Shown here piece after piece: positions 43,578 through 53,488 of a stretch of DNA of 64,000 nucleotides. This stretch comes from Flavobacteriales bacterium (GTDB lineage Bacteria > Bacteroidota > Bacteroidia > Flavobacteriales > Flavobacteriaceae), in the NCBI GenBank assembly GCA_026993355.1, contig JALWTX010000008.1, positions 62,001-126,000 on the forward strand, given 5' to 3'. The notes under the pieces were generated by a model. The model worked only from the letters and a program-made list of their open reading frames with translations. It had not been told where the DNA came from and made no database searches. The translations under genes were made by a program, and so were the position numbers. Numbering within the stretch: position 1 is the stretch's first letter; every line of letters starts with the position of its first letter.

Positions 43578-45938
43578 TTATAATTTATATACCAATAGGT
43601 TATTGGCACTGTCCAAAACCAATAAATACTTGCCGGTTTGATCATATTTAAAATCTAAAATTTCTTGTCCTATAATGGGGAAATTTTTCAAAGGCACGCC
43701 TTTTTTATTAAAACCGTAAATTTTGTTATTATCTTTATTAGCAATTAATATATAGGTTTGTCCGGGTGTTTTATAAATGTGTGGTTTGCCGTAGGTACCC
43801 AAATCCAATTCTTGTGTTTTTTTATTGATTAACAACTTGTTACCGGCAATGGCGGCCAAGGTATTATCTTTTATTTCTGATAAAATATTTTTACCCAGGT
43901 TTAATTTTGCTTTCTTTATTTTTCCGGATAAATCTATAGAAATCAAGTTGTTATCGTCATCAATATTGACGAATTTTTTTTGATAAACACCCCAGTCATT
44001 TCGTTTGGTGTTAAATTTTTGATTGGTTTTAATACGAATTTGGCCACGGCGATTTAATAAATATAATTGTTCTTGACGATCTTGTACAGCTATAAAATCT
44101 TTACTGCCGATTCTGAAATGTTGCGGTAATTTATCGATAGGAGCTTTGGCTTTAAATTTAAAACCTTTAATTTTTTTACCATTATTGTCATATAAATTTA
44201 AAAATTTACTTTGTACAATCCCAAACCGGTATTTCCGGTTATGATCATAGTCAAAGACTTTCAGCCCGCCTGTGATTTCTGTTTTGAACTCTATTGGAAA
44301 ATTGTCCACATTTCTTCCTAACCGATCCAAAATATACCATTTATGAGACGTTACAAAAGCATATTGAATCTTTTGGTTCCGGTACAAATCTACCGGTGTA
44401 ATTGTACCGGATATTTTATTTTTTAAGGGGACTTGCCATAAAGTGCGACCTTTAAAATTAACAAGATTTAGTTGGTTTTGATCATCTTGATAAATTATAT
44501 TATAGGCTTTGCTTTTATGGTTAAAAACCAATTGGGGACTGCTCGTAGGACGCTGGGTCATTGGGTAAGTCATAACTTGTTCTATAAGCCCTTGACTGTC
44601 ATCTCCTTTGTTTTTTTGTAAAACCAAGTTGGAAAAACATAATTGGTTGTCCACTTTAAAAGTTAGCGCTTTCATAAATACCTGTTGACCAATTTTAGTT
44701 TTGTTTTTAAATAAAACAAGGTGGTAATCATCCGGAATTTCATTTTGTAACGAACGATAAGTTTGGCTGTGGCCTAAAGTTGAATGATTTGCATAGTCAT
44801 TTAAAATTTTCTCTAAATAGGCTTGTGTTTCAGTCAAAATTAATTTTCCTTCGACCACACTAAAAAATTCAGGCTTTACTTGTGGTAAAATCCCTTGAAA
44901 TTGGGCATTAATTAAGTCTCCGGACTCAAACTTAAAAATATCATAATTATTGAATTCCCTTATTTTTTTGGGTTCTTCTCCTATTAAAGATGAAAGATCC
45001 GTCAGGTAAAGCATATAAGCTCTATTGTTATTTTCATTAAAATAACAAATAGCTTTTAAACTATTTAGTTTTTGCTTGTTTATAATAGGTGAAATTGGGG
45101 CATAGAGTTTTAAACGGCTGAGTTGCTTCGAAAATTTTTCAAAATCATCAAAAGTTACAAGGATACTTTCATCTATGGCATAGGGGAGTAGTTGGGCGAA
45201 ATTTTCTTTAACGCTCCCAATATTTTCAAATACTTTGTTTAATATACCGGCATTACCTGGACTGAGACAGAGGCCTGTTGCAATGGGTTGTTGACTTTCA
45301 ACCACGTCATAAAAATACCAATGTCCAATGGCCGTCCATTTAATTTTCAGGGCTGAGTTGAAATAAACATCCGGTTTTAAATTTGGGGTAAGTACAATAA
45401 GATTGAAATCAGCATTTTCATCTAAACTTTTTATACCTTTTACGAAAGAGGGTTTTTGATATAGTTGACCTAATAAATTTTTATCTCTTATGGTATTTTC
45501 AAGCAAAAGTCGCCGGTTAGACACCAGCATAATCCCATTGAGTTGGGTCGCAAAATAACTCTGTTGGTGAAATTTTTCTTCATAAACGGGCAGACTTTCA
45601 TATTCCCCATTTTTGTGGATGAAATTTGCCTTGAAGTTATCCGGTTTCCCTGCTGCTACAAAACCTTTTATTTTACTATTATTTTGTAAAATATTGATAA
45701 TATAAGGCAATTTAAAGTTTAATTTGGCCAAAAAATCTTTATCGACTTGATTTAAGTAAGTTGCTGTGACAATTGGATTAGTTTGCCGGATAACCTTCTT
45801 TTTATTTATTTTTATGACGTATGAGGCTTGCGGAACAATATATTTAAAGACAGAAATTGTCGTTTTTTTTTGAGGAGATTGGCATGATAAAAAATTGAAA
45901 ATGACAATTAAAAATAAGAATTTTGTAAAATTGTGCAT
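43578..45938 (-). CDS. large lipoprotein with propeller-like C-terminal half
   Basis: A 786-residue protein. The signal ends in LSC (NFLSCQSPQKK), giving a lipidated C19. The N-terminal half (about 30-430) is mixed alpha/beta, with repeats of the type QASYVIKINKKK, ADFNLIVLTPNL and PDDYHLVLFKNK, reminiscent of DUF3352-like proteins. From about 450 on, short beta repeats of the type LYLLNRRGQIRIKTNQ, LNLYDNNGKKIKGF and IYGFNKKGVPLKNFP suggest a beta-propeller. No catalytic residues are obvious. I do not recognise a characterised family. A TATCTTTG promoter box lies 29 bases upstream. Confidence 0.75.
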   Translation of the reverse strand: MHNFTKFLFLIVIFNFLSCQSPQKKTTISVFKYIVPQASYVIKINKKKVIRQTNPIVTATYLNQVDKDFLAKLNFKLPYIINILQNNSKIKGFVAAGKPDNFKANFIHKNGEYESLPVYEEKFHQQSYFATQLNGIMLVSNRRLLLENTIRDKNLLGQLYQKPSFVKGIKSLDENADFNLIVLTPNLKPDVYFNSALKIKWTAIGHWYFYDVVESQQPIATGLCLSPGNAGILNKVFENIGSVKENFAQLLPYAIDESILVTFDDFEKFSKQLSRLKLYAPISPIINKQKLNSLKAICYFNENNNRAYMLYLTDLSSLIGEEPKKIREFNNYDIFKFESGDLINAQFQGILPQVKPEFFSVVEGKLILTETQAYLEKILNDYANHSTLGHSQTYRSLQNEIPDDYHLVLFKNKTKIGQQVFMKALTFKVDNQLCFSNLVLQKNKGDDSQGLIEQVMTYPMTQRPTSSPQLVFNHKSKAYNIIYQDDQNQLNLVNFKGRTLWQVPLKNKISGTITPVDLYRNQKIQYAFVTSHKWYILDRLGRNVDNFPIEFKTEITGGLKVFDYDHNRKYRFGIVQSKFLNLYDNNGKKIKGFKFKAKAPIDKLPQHFRIGSKDFIAVQDRQEQLYLLNRRGQIRIKTNQKFNTKRNDWGVYQKKFVNIDDDNNLISIDLSGKIKKAKLNLGKNILSEIKDNTLAAIAGNKLLINKKTQELDLGTYGKPHIYKTPGQTYILIANKDNNKIYGFNKKGVPLKNFPIIGQEILDFKYDQTGKYLLVLDSANNLLVYKL

Positions 45939-45967
45939 AAATAATATGTTTTAACTTTTTAATATGA

Positions 45968-45975
45968 CAAAGATA
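45968..45975 (-). promoter_or_regulatory. promoter -7 box TATCTTTG of the large lipoprotein gene
   Basis: TATCTTTG on the minus strand, 29 bases before the ATG at 45938. No clear -33 element. Confidence 0.5.
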
Positions 45976-46090
45976 CGTAAACCCATAAGTTCTTAAAAAT
46001 CTTTTGATAAATAAATAAAGATAAAAGTTTGGTCAAGGCAGCTTCAAAATTGGTAAATATTTGTATATTTATCTCCCTAAAATAAATAAT

Positions 46091-46960
46091 TTGAGCAGCC
46101 ATCTAAAACTTATCGAATGTCCGCGTGATGCCATGCAAGGTTTGAAAGATTTTATCCCGACGCAAGATAAAATCCGTTATATCCAGAGTTTGCTCAATGT
46201 AGGGTTTGATACCATTGATTTCGGCAGTTTTGTGTCACCCAAAGCTATTCCGCAAATGCGTGATACAGCGCAAGTCGTTGAGGCTTTAGATTTATCTGGT
46301 ACTGCAACAAAATTATTAGCTATTGTGGCAAATTTACGAGGGGCTAATGATGCCGTTAAATTTGATAAGATAACCTATTTGGGTTATCCATTTTCATTAT
46401 CTGAGATTTTTCAAATGCGAAATACGGCCAAAACCATTGCCGAGTCTTGTGATTTGTTGAAACAAATCATGAATTTGGCAGCCAAGCACGACAAAAAGGT
46501 CAATGTTTATTTTTCAATGGGGTTTGGCAACCCTTATGGCGATCCTTGGAATGAAGAAATTGTTGAACAATGGGTGGTAAAGGTTCGTGATTTAGGCGTT
46601 AATTTAATTTCGTTGTCAGATACAGTCGGTACGGCTGATCCGCAAAGTATCCGGAGAATTTTTTCGTATTTAATTCCCAAATATCCGGATATTGAGTTTG
46701 GTGCACACCTGCATACCCATCCCGATACTTGGTATACAAAAGTAGATGCCGCTTATCGTGCCGGTTGCCGCCGTTTTGACAGTGCCATTAAAGGTTTTGG
46801 CGGTTGTCCTATGGCCAAAGATGAGTTGGTTGGCAATTTGCCTACTGAAAAATTATTAACCTATTTTGCCCAAAATAAAATAGAAACAGGTTTGCACATG
46901 ACAGCCTTTGAAAATGCTTATAATGAAGCACAGCGGGTTTTTGATGGGAATAATTTATAA
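46091..46960 (+). CDS. hydroxymethylglutaryl-CoA lyase
   Basis: A DRE-TIM-like lyase of about 289 residues that cleaves HMG-CoA to acetoacetate and acetyl-CoA in leucine breakdown. Family motifs are KLIECPRDAMQGLKDFIPTQ at the N-terminus, FGSFVSPKAIPQM, LSDTVGTADPQ, HLHTHPDTWYTKVDAAYRAG and the lyase signature FGGCPMAKDELVGN with the active-site cysteine. I start at the TTG at 46091, because residues before it do not fit the family and no ATG lies nearer. No other leucine-degradation gene is adjacent. A hairpin follows and serves also the convergent leuS gene. Confidence 0.9.
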   Translation: MSSHLKLIECPRDAMQGLKDFIPTQDKIRYIQSLLNVGFDTIDFGSFVSPKAIPQMRDTAQVVEALDLSGTATKLLAIVANLRGANDAVKFDKITYLGYPFSLSEIFQMRNTAKTIAESCDLLKQIMNLAAKHDKKVNVYFSMGFGNPYGDPWNEEIVEQWVVKVRDLGVNLISLSDTVGTADPQSIRRIFSYLIPKYPDIEFGAHLHTHPDTWYTKVDAAYRAGCRRFDSAIKGFGGCPMAKDELVGNLPTEKLLTYFAQNKIETGLHMTAFENAYNEAQRVFDGNNL

Positions 46961-46963
46961 AAA

Positions 46964-46991
46964 AGTGGTGCCAATAAACTTTAGCACCACT
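46964..46991. terminator. bidirectional terminator between HMG-CoA lyase gene and leuS
   Basis: AGTGGTGC (46964-46971) and GCACCACT (46984-46991) form an 8-bp stem with a 12-base loop between convergent genes. Confidence 0.7.
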
Positions 46992-47019
46992 GATTAATCT
47001 TTATAAGTTTACCGTCAAA

Positions 47020-49830
47020 TTAAACCACCAAATTCACAATTTTGCCCGGTACCACAATCACTTTTTTCAATTGTTTGTCTGCCAAAATGCTTTGCACTTT
47101 TTCATCGGCAAGCACGGCTTTTTCGATGCTTTCTTTATCCATATTTGCCGGTAAATCTATTTTATGCCGCATTTTACCATTAACCATTATCGGATAAGTT
47201 TTGGTGCTTTCTTTGAGGTATCGGGCTTCATATTTCGGATAAGGTTCAAAGGCAATACTTTGATCGTGTCCCAGCTCTTCCCACAATTCTTCGGCTAAGT
47301 GGGGCGCAAAAGGCGCCAATAAAACCACTAGCGGCGATAAAATTTGCTGTTTGTTGGTTTTAAGTTTGCCCAATTCGTTAACCGCAATCATAAATTGACT
47401 GACTGCTGTGTTAAATGAGAAATTCTCGATATCTTCGGTAACTTTTTTAATGGTTTTGTGTAAAATGCGTAATTCTTGTTCGGTTGGTTGTTCTAACGAA
47501 ACATCAAAAACACCGTTATTGTGAAACAAAGACCAGAATTTTCGTAAGAAATTATGCACGCCTTTGAGTCCGGCGGTATTCCAAGGTTTGGCTATTTCTA
47601 TCGGTCCCAAAAACATTTCATACATGCGCAAGGTGTCAGCACCATATTGTTCGATAATATCATCCGGATTGACGACATTGAATTTGGATTTGGACATTTT
47701 CTCCACTTCACGCCCTACTTTATATTTGCCGTCTTCCAAAATAAATTCGGCATTGGCTAAGTCGGGGCGCCAAGCTTTAAATTTTTCGATATCCAAATAA
47801 TCATAATCATCAACCATATTGACATCTACATGAACCGGCGTGGTTTCATATTGGTCTTTTAACCCCAATGATACAAATGTATTGGTGCCCTTGATACGAT
47901 AAGCAAAAGCCGAATAACCTAAAATCATGCCTTGATTAATCAATTTAACACTGTATTCGGGTTCGGGCACTTTGTTGATATCATACAAAAATTTTTGCCA
48001 AAAACGGCTGTAAAGTAAATGTCCGGTGGCATGTTCGCTCCCGCCGAGGTATAGATCGACTTTTTGCCAATAATTAATTGCATCTTGACTAAATGGTTCT
48101 GTGTCATTATGCGGATCCATATAGCGGTTAAAATACCACGAGCTACCGGCCCAGCCCGGCATGGTATTCAATTCGATAGGGAAAACTGTTTTTTGATCGA
48201 TTAAATCATTGGACACAACTTTTTCATTTTGTTCGTCCCAAGCCCAGTTTTTGGCATTGCCCAAGGGCGGTTTGCCGTCTTTGGGGAAATAATTTTCGAC
48301 TTCAGGCAGTTCCAAAGGCAGATATTTTTCGGGTATTGGCATAGCCACACCGTTTTTGTAATAAATTGGCACCGGCTCGCCCCAGTAACGTTGCCGGGCA
48401 AAAACCGCATCGCGCAGGCGGTAATTGACTTCCGCCTTACCAACACCGCGTTTTTCCAATTCGGCAATCATTTTAGGAATAGCCTCTTTGGCTGGCAAGC
48501 CGTTTAAAAAACCGGAATTGGTCAATACGGCATTTTTGTCTTCATTGGCTTTTTCGCTGATGTCATTCCCTTCAAAAATATTGATAATCGGGATGTCAAA
48601 TTGTCGGGCAAATTCGTAATCGCGCTGGTCACCTGACGGAACTGCCATAATGGCTCCGGTTCCGTAGCCTGCAAGCACATAGTCGCTAATCCAAATAGGA
48701 ATTTTGTCACCGGTCAAAGGATGAACGGCATAAGCCCCCGTAAATACACCGGTTTTGTTTTTAACTTCGGTCATGCGTTCACGTTCGGTTTTTCGGGCGG
48801 CTTGTGCTTTGTAGGCTTGCACTTTTTCACGCTGTTCGTTTGTGGTGATTTCATCGACCAATTCATGTTCGGGCGCCATTACCATAAAGGTGGCACCATA
48901 AAGCGTATCGGCACGTGTGGTAAAGACGTCAAACGATTGGTCGCTACCGGCAACTTTAAAATTGATGCGGGCGCCAACGGATTTACCTATCCAGTTTCGC
49001 TGTATTTCTTTGAGAGATGATGGCCAGTCAATAGTATCTAAATCGTTGAGTAAACGCTCGGCATAGGCAGTGATGCGCATCATCCATTGACGCATTTTTT
49101 TACGTTCAACCGGATGACCGCCGCGTTCGGAAACGCCGTTAACTACTTCGTCATTGGCTAACACGGTTCCCAAAGCAGGACACCAATTGACTTCGGCTTC
49201 TGCCAAATAAGTCAAACGGTATTTGTGTAAAATCGTATCTTTTTGTTGAGGCGTCATGGCTTGCCATTCGGCAGCAGTAAAATTGGGTGTGTCGGCACTG
49301 CAAGCAGCATTGATATTGCTGTTGCCTTCTTTTTCAAATATTTTAATTAATTCAGCAATGGGTTCAGCCTTGCCGGTATCGTTGTTATACCAAGATTTGA
49401 ACAATTGCAAAAATATCCATTGGGTCCACTTATAAAATTTAGGGTCGGATGTGCGCACCTCACGTGACCAATCAAACGAAAAACCTATTTTATCCATTTG
49501 TTCGCGGTAGCGCTTGATATTTTGCTCGGTTGTAACTGCCGGATGTTGACCGGTTAAAATAGCATACTGTTCAGCCGGTAAACCGAAAGAATCATAGCCC
49601 ATAGGATGCAATACGTTATAACCTTGATGCCGTTTGTAGCGGGCGTAAATGTCCGAGGCAATGTAACCGAGTGGATGACCTACGTGTAGTCCGGCGCCAG
49701 AAGGATACGGAAACATATCCAAAACGTAATATTTGGGTTTGTCGGAATTGTTTTCGGCTTTAAAAGTTTGGTTTTCAGCCCAGTGTTTTTGCCATTTGTG
49801 GTCTATTCGATTAAAATCGTAGGTCTTCAT
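47020..49830 (-). CDS. leuS: leucyl-tRNA synthetase
   Basis: LeuRS charges tRNA-Leu and proofreads it. The 936-residue protein has HVGH (the HIGH motif) at 49-52 within [25 protein letters not shown] at 711-715, and the CP1 editing domain between them, including the editing Thr-rich segment [15 protein letters not shown]. It is longer than the E. coli enzyme (860), largely through an extra segment around residues 150-205 ([20 protein letters not shown]), which as I recall is usual in Bacteroidota. The start ATG is at 49830 and a TATCTTTG box lies 24 bases upstream. Confidence 0.97.
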   Translation of the reverse strand: MKTYDFNRIDHKWQKHWAENQTFKAENNSDKPKYYVLDMFPYPSGAGLHVGHPLGYIASDIYARYKRHQGYNVLHPMGYDSFGLPAEQYAILTGQHPAVTTEQNIKRYREQMDKIGFSFDWSREVRTSDPKFYKWTQWIFLQLFKSWYNNDTGKAEPIAELIKIFEKEGNSNINAACSADTPNFTAAEWQAMTPQQKDTILHKYRLTYLAEAEVNWCPALGTVLANDEVVNGVSERGGHPVERKKMRQWMMRITAYAERLLNDLDTIDWPSSLKEIQRNWIGKSVGARINFKVAGSDQSFDVFTTRADTLYGATFMVMAPEHELVDEITTNEQREKVQAYKAQAARKTERERMTEVKNKTGVFTGAYAVHPLTGDKIPIWISDYVLAGYGTGAIMAVPSGDQRDYEFARQFDIPIINIFEGNDISEKANEDKNAVLTNSGFLNGLPAKEAIPKMIAELEKRGVGKAEVNYRLRDAVFARQRYWGEPVPIYYKNGVAMPIPEKYLPLELPEVENYFPKDGKPPLGNAKNWAWDEQNEKVVSNDLIDQKTVFPIELNTMPGWAGSSWYFNRYMDPHNDTEPFSQDAINYWQKVDLYLGGSEHATGHLLYSRFWQKFLYDINKVPEPEYSVKLINQGMILGYSAFAYRIKGTNTFVSLGLKDQYETTPVHVDVNMVDDYDYLDIEKFKAWRPDLANAEFILEDGKYKVGREVEKMSKSKFNVVNPDDIIEQYGADTLRMYEMFLGPIEIAKPWNTAGLKGVHNFLRKFWSLFHNNGVFDVSLEQPTEQELRILHKTIKKVTEDIENFSFNTAVSQFMIAVNELGKLKTNKQQILSPLVVLLAPFAPHLAEELWEELGHDQSIAFEPYPKYEARYLKESTKTYPIMVNGKMRHKIDLPANMDKESIEKAVLADEKVQSILADKQLKKVIVVPGKIVNLVV

Positions 49831-49853
49831 TTTTACTATTTTTTAAGTAGATG

Positions 49854-49861
49854 CAAAGATA
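49854..49861 (-). promoter_or_regulatory. promoter -7 box TATCTTTG of leuS
   Basis: TATCTTTG on the minus strand, 24 bases before the leuS ATG. No clear -33 element. Confidence 0.5.
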
Positions 49862-49949
49862 AAAAAATATGTCTCATAATGATGACCGATTAAAATGGAA
49901 TTTTATGGCCAAAAATTTTTACATTAAAAAAACTGATGCGATGCTTATT

Positions 49950-51569
49950 TTAATTTGTATTTGTTAATGCCTTATTCATTTTTAGGAATAAAATGGTGCC
50001 TTTTTGCGCTTTTAGTATTTGTTCTAAAATTTTTGGATAGTTTTTTGAAAGTAAGAGGAATTCGTCGATAATTAAGATAGGTTTATCTTGAAGTAAACCT
50101 CTGGCTAAGGCCAAAAATTCTTTTTGGAATTGCGTTAATTGTAACCCATTTTCACCTATACTGTCATCTAAATTTAAATTCAAATTAAATGCAGCTTTTA
50201 AGCCTTGGTATTTTTGTTCTAAAGTAGAACGGATTTTGTTTGAACGGGCTTTAGTAATAGCTTCATAAACGGTTTTACCGGTAAAGGGCAAGTGCGTTGA
50301 GGCGATGGCAATATTTTGCCGCACGGAATAAGGCGAAAAGTCTTTGATATCTGTTTTGTTAATTAAAATCTTTCCTGAATAATTTTCCTGGATACGAAGT
50401 AAAGGCAGAATAAGATCCAAAGAGGATACTTTGGCAGATAATGCCAAAGTGTTAAGTTGTTGTTTATAGGCTTTAAAATTGATAGCGGTTTGGGCATTTG
50501 GAAATTTGACTTTTTCAAATTGTATTACCGGATTTTTTACTTTTAATTTTTTTCCTTCGTATATTGCTTCGGGTGATAAAGATAAAATGTGCTTGAGTTT
50601 GCGCAATGAAATATGCCCTAATTTGTAAACAGTTTCAATCATAAACATGCGTCGAATGACAGGTAAAATAGTGATATATAAAAGGATGAAACTTATTAGA
50701 TTGCTTTGAGCATTGTTTGTTGTTTGTTTAGTAACAAAAAAAAGATACAAAACAACACTTAAAATAAAATACTGCACAAATGAGATAAAAGCTTTGTTAA
50801 TCACAAACCACTTATTGTATTTTATACTGGCTTGTTTCACATACTCAGATCTTTTACGGTATTTTTTGTGTTCAATCTTTTGTTTATTAAGGGCGATAAT
50901 ATTAAGGATACTTTGCAGGGTTCTGCTGACAAAAGCCAGTTGTCCGGATGTTTTATTACGTTTTTTTAAGGAATAATATTCTACTTTTTTATTTATAAGC
51001 CGTAAAACACCGTAAAAAAATAATGATAAGACTAATATGGCAATGGCGCCGGCATGATTTAATTTGTATAGCCACCATAAGGCAATTAAAATCATTAAGC
51101 TGTCAATGACAATACGTATAGTTCCTTTAACATACAGGTTTTTTAAACTATTGATGTCGCCGGAATATCGTAACAAGTATTTTCCTGTTCCTTGGTCTTT
51201 GTATATTTGTGGATGGATATATAGTTGATGCCGGAATAAATAATCTTTGATCTCTTTGATAAAAATGGCTGCTTCTCGACGCAAGTGATATTCATAAAGA
51301 AAATAAAACCAAAATCGTAAACTTATCAAACCCAAAAAAAACAATAAAAATTTTGGCACTGTATTCCACCAACTATCCGGTATAATTTTTAAAAAACGGA
51401 CTCTATGCGGATGCAAATGAAAAACCAATTGATAATATTTGCCAATACTAACCGGTATTAAAATGGTCAGAATATTGGCAAGAATTCCTATGCCAACAAT
51501 AAATAAAGTAATTTTTTTACGTTGCTTAATGTATTGAAAAATAAGATTTTTGTCCGATTTAAAAATCAT
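49950..51569 (-). CDS. ABC-exporter-like protein with degenerate nucleotide-binding domain
   Basis: A 539-residue half-transporter. Residues 1-310 contain six hydrophobic segments in an ABC exporter type I layout (such as QRKKITLFIVGIGILANILT). Residues 345-539 align with an ABC ATPase but lack key residues. The Walker A loop is LSAKVSSLDL (377-386), with no GxxGxGK(S/T). The signature LSGGQ is LTQFQ (478-482), and the H-loop His is absent (FLKMNK, about 528-533). Walker B ILIIDE (498-503) survives. The frame is continuous, so this is not a recent pseudogene. ATP hydrolysis at this domain is unlikely. The start ATG overlaps the end of the P-loop NTPase gene by 11 bases, implying translational coupling. 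Substrate and role are unknown. Confidence 0.8.
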   Translation of the reverse strand: MIFKSDKNLIFQYIKQRKKITLFIVGIGILANILTILIPVSIGKYYQLVFHLHPHRVRFLKIIPDSWWNTVPKFLLFFLGLISLRFWFYFLYEYHLRREAAIFIKEIKDYLFRHQLYIHPQIYKDQGTGKYLLRYSGDINSLKNLYVKGTIRIVIDSLMILIALWWLYKLNHAGAIAILVLSLFFYGVLRLINKKVEYYSLKKRNKTSGQLAFVSRTLQSILNIIALNKQKIEHKKYRKRSEYVKQASIKYNKWFVINKAFISFVQYFILSVVLYLFFVTKQTTNNAQSNLISFILLYITILPVIRRMFMIETVYKLGHISLRKLKHILSLSPEAIYEGKKLKVKNPVIQFEKVKFPNAQTAINFKAYKQQLNTLALSAKVSSLDLILPLLRIQENYSGKILINKTDIKDFSPYSVRQNIAIASTHLPFTGKTVYEAITKARSNKIRSTLEQKYQGLKAAFNLNLNLDDSIGENGLQLTQFQKEFLALARGLLQDKPILIIDEFLLLSKNYPKILEQILKAQKGTILFLKMNKALTNTN

Positions 51570-52617
51570 TTACAGTTAGTTTTTCTTCAGGTTTGACGGG
51601 CAAAAATACTTGGCTGAATTTGGTTTTATCCATAAAATCTTCTATCGTAAATACCGGAATATCCGTTATGGCTTGAACTTCTTTTACCATTAAGGGACTG
51701 GTAGTAAATAAACCGGACAACAAAACAGGTTTTTTACCTATTTTTTCTAAAATTTCGATGCCACTTTTAACGGATAGGCTATCACCGCAAGATAAAAATG
51801 TCTGATCGATCAGTTGCATAAATGGTTTATAATTTATTAAGGCTTTGGTTTCGCGCTGTAACAAACCGTCAGCTATTTCCACAATAACTGCATCGGGATT
51901 GTCAGGCGCAATTTTTTGAAGCAAGTTTTCAAACAAATCCAAAATTTCTTCTGTCTGACATAAGTAAGTGGAAGGATAACCGCAATAGGAAAAATCGATG
52001 GCTTTGTCGGCGCCGCAATCTCTGACAAAACTACAATCTTTGGCATATACCGTGCCGGTGAGTTTTAGGTAAGCTACTTTCTTTTTTTGTTGCATAAGGG
52101 CACGGCTGACAAATGCTGCTGTCGTGGTTTTGCCACTATCCATTCCGGCGCCTAATGAAAGATAAATAGGAAAAGACCATTTTTTAAAAGGATTGAAATT
52201 TACAGGGGTTTCATCATAATATTTGGTGTTTATAACTTGGTTGTTTTCATCCACAGCATAGCCCATCAATCTGACTTGGGTAGCGCCAATATCTTTAAAT
52301 TTTTCATGCATGGATTTTAAAATACCAACCACACCACCTTGTCCCAAAATTTGATAACGACTGTAATATTTGTCCGGAACATAACCTTCAAATTGGTTTG
52401 AAGCATAGCGTGTGCCAAAAGTTGCCATAATTAAATCGCCGGGGAAAATATAAGTATTATTACCATTGATCCCTTGTATAGCTTTATGTTTTCCAATGGA
52501 CAATATTTTGAATATAGCTACATCACCCGCTTTAGGTTGGTAAGTTCTTTTAATTTTCCTGTTTATTTTATAGTTCTTTATTTTTTTGGTAATAATACTT
52601 TTCTTGATCTTTTCCAT
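51559..52617 (-). CDS. P-loop NTPase of unknown function with a four-Cys cluster
   Basis: A 352-residue cytoplasmic protein. Residues 28-90 look like a small beta domain (AGDVAIFKILSIGKHKAIQG, YIFPGDLIMATFGTR). Residues 150-345 form a P-loop domain: Walker A GAGMDSGKTT (156-165), then TGTVYAKDCSFVRDCGADKA, YCGYPSTYLC and a Walker B-like AVIVEIADG (243-251). The layout GxxxxSGKTT resembles dethiobiotin-synthase or MobB-like SIMIBI proteins, but I do not recognise the family. C195, C201, C212 and C220 could bind a metal or cluster. It is coupled to the degenerate ABC gene by an 11-base overlap and lies 11 bases after the DUF2490 gene. It could energise or sense for that partner (inference). Confidence 0.78.
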   Translation of the reverse strand: MEKIKKSIITKKIKNYKINRKIKRTYQPKAGDVAIFKILSIGKHKAIQGINGNNTYIFPGDLIMATFGTRYASNQFEGYVPDKYYSRYQILGQGGVVGILKSMHEKFKDIGATQVRLMGYAVDENNQVINTKYYDETPVNFNPFKKWSFPIYLSLGAGMDSGKTTTAAFVSRALMQQKKKVAYLKLTGTVYAKDCSFVRDCGADKAIDFSYCGYPSTYLCQTEEILDLFENLLQKIAPDNPDAVIVEIADGLLQRETKALINYKPFMQLIDQTFLSCGDSLSVKSGIEILEKIGKKPVLLSGLFTTSPLMVKEVQAITDIPVFTIEDFMDKTKFSQVFLPVKPEEKLTVNDF

Positions 52618-52628
52618 GTTAATTTTTA

Positions 52629-53414
52629 TTAAAGTTTATAACCTATTGATATGCCCCAGACTTTAAAGTTGTAAAAGCTTCTTCTAATGCTTCCTGAATT
52701 AGGATTTAAATTATTGATGTCTTTGCTGCCAAACAATTTGGTATTAAATTCTTTTTGTTTTAAAAAGTAAAAATTAAATGACCATTTTTCTGACGGATAA
52801 AGCTTAAAACCGGTTTTAAGCCGGTAAGCATGTAAGCCGTTGGGCGAAGCTAACAGAGTTTTGTCACCATTAGGGTTGTAATATTGCAACAATCGGCCAT
52901 TTTGATACCAATATAATTTCTGTGAAATGTAGGGTTTTAATTTCCAAGGCATTTTGTGTTTGTTTTTATATTCTAAATCGAAACGGAAGTAAAAACGCTC
53001 TTGCCATTTGGCCCGTTGTGTAAAATGATATTCGGCAACAAGATAATTTTTCATATACAAATGACGGACAATTTTATGCCTGAATTTTAATTTTGCACTC
53101 AATCGATGATAAACCAGTTGATTGCCGGCAATATTATCTATTGAGAATGTAGGGGTGTAATTAATGCCGGTTGACCAATGATTGGCCAGTTTTAAATTCA
53201 ATCCAATATCAGATTGGATAAAATTGATTTGTCCGGTATTTAAGTTAAAAGAATTAATTTGATAATAGTTCAAACTTACGTCTTTACTCAGTTTTTTATG
53301 CAATCCGAATGACCCCCAAAACATTTGATGGTCTGTTTCTGTAATTTGACTGTTGATGCTAAAACTAAAGCCCAGTAAAATGAATAATGTCCAGTATTTT
53401 TTTCGTCGTATCAT
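52629..53414 (-). CDS. DUF2490 outer-membrane beta-barrel protein
   Basis: A protein of about 261 residues. I start at the ATG at 53414 (MIRRKKYWTLFILLGFSFSI), which gives a signal peptide ending INSQ. The body consists of amphipathic beta-strands typical of DUF2490 (MFWGSFGLHKKLSKDVSLNY, HWSTGINYTPTFSI, YMKNYLVAEYHFTQRAKWQE, ISIGYKL at the end with a terminal aromatic/hydrophobic residue). The family is predicted to be outer-membrane porin-like barrels of unknown substrate. It lies 11 bases before the P-loop NTPase gene. A hairpin between it and the upstream lipoprotein gene may lower but need not abolish read-through. Confidence 0.82.
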   Translation of the reverse strand: MIRRKKYWTLFILLGFSFSINSQITETDHQMFWGSFGLHKKLSKDVSLNYYQINSFNLNTGQINFIQSDIGLNLKLANHWSTGINYTPTFSIDNIAGNQLVYHRLSAKLKFRHKIVRHLYMKNYLVAEYHFTQRAKWQERFYFRFDLEYKNKHKMPWKLKPYISQKLYWYQNGRLLQYYNPNGDKTLLASPNGLHAYRLKTGFKLYPSEKWSFNFYFLKQKEFNTKLFGSKDINNLNPNSGSIRRSFYNFKVWGISIGYKL

Positions 53415-53434
53415 TTTTAAATTAAAATTTATCA

Positions 53435-53465
53435 CCCCTCTATTTTTTTAATTTTAATAGAGGGG
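53435..53465 (-). terminator. hairpin after the DUF4382-like lipoprotein gene
   Basis: CCCCTCTATT (53435-53444) and AATAGAGGGG (53456-53465) form a perfect 10-bp stem with an 11-base loop. No long T run follows on the minus strand, so it may act as an attenuator or mRNA stabiliser within the operon. Confidence 0.65.
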
Positions 53466-53488
53466 CGAGTTTAAAATTATATATAAAA

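Noticed and set aside
49950-51569. Frameshifted pseudogene of an ABC exporter
   Set aside because: The frame is continuous, the membrane domain is intact, Walker B is retained and the start overlaps the upstream gene. Loss of motifs looks like long-term divergence and not recent decay.
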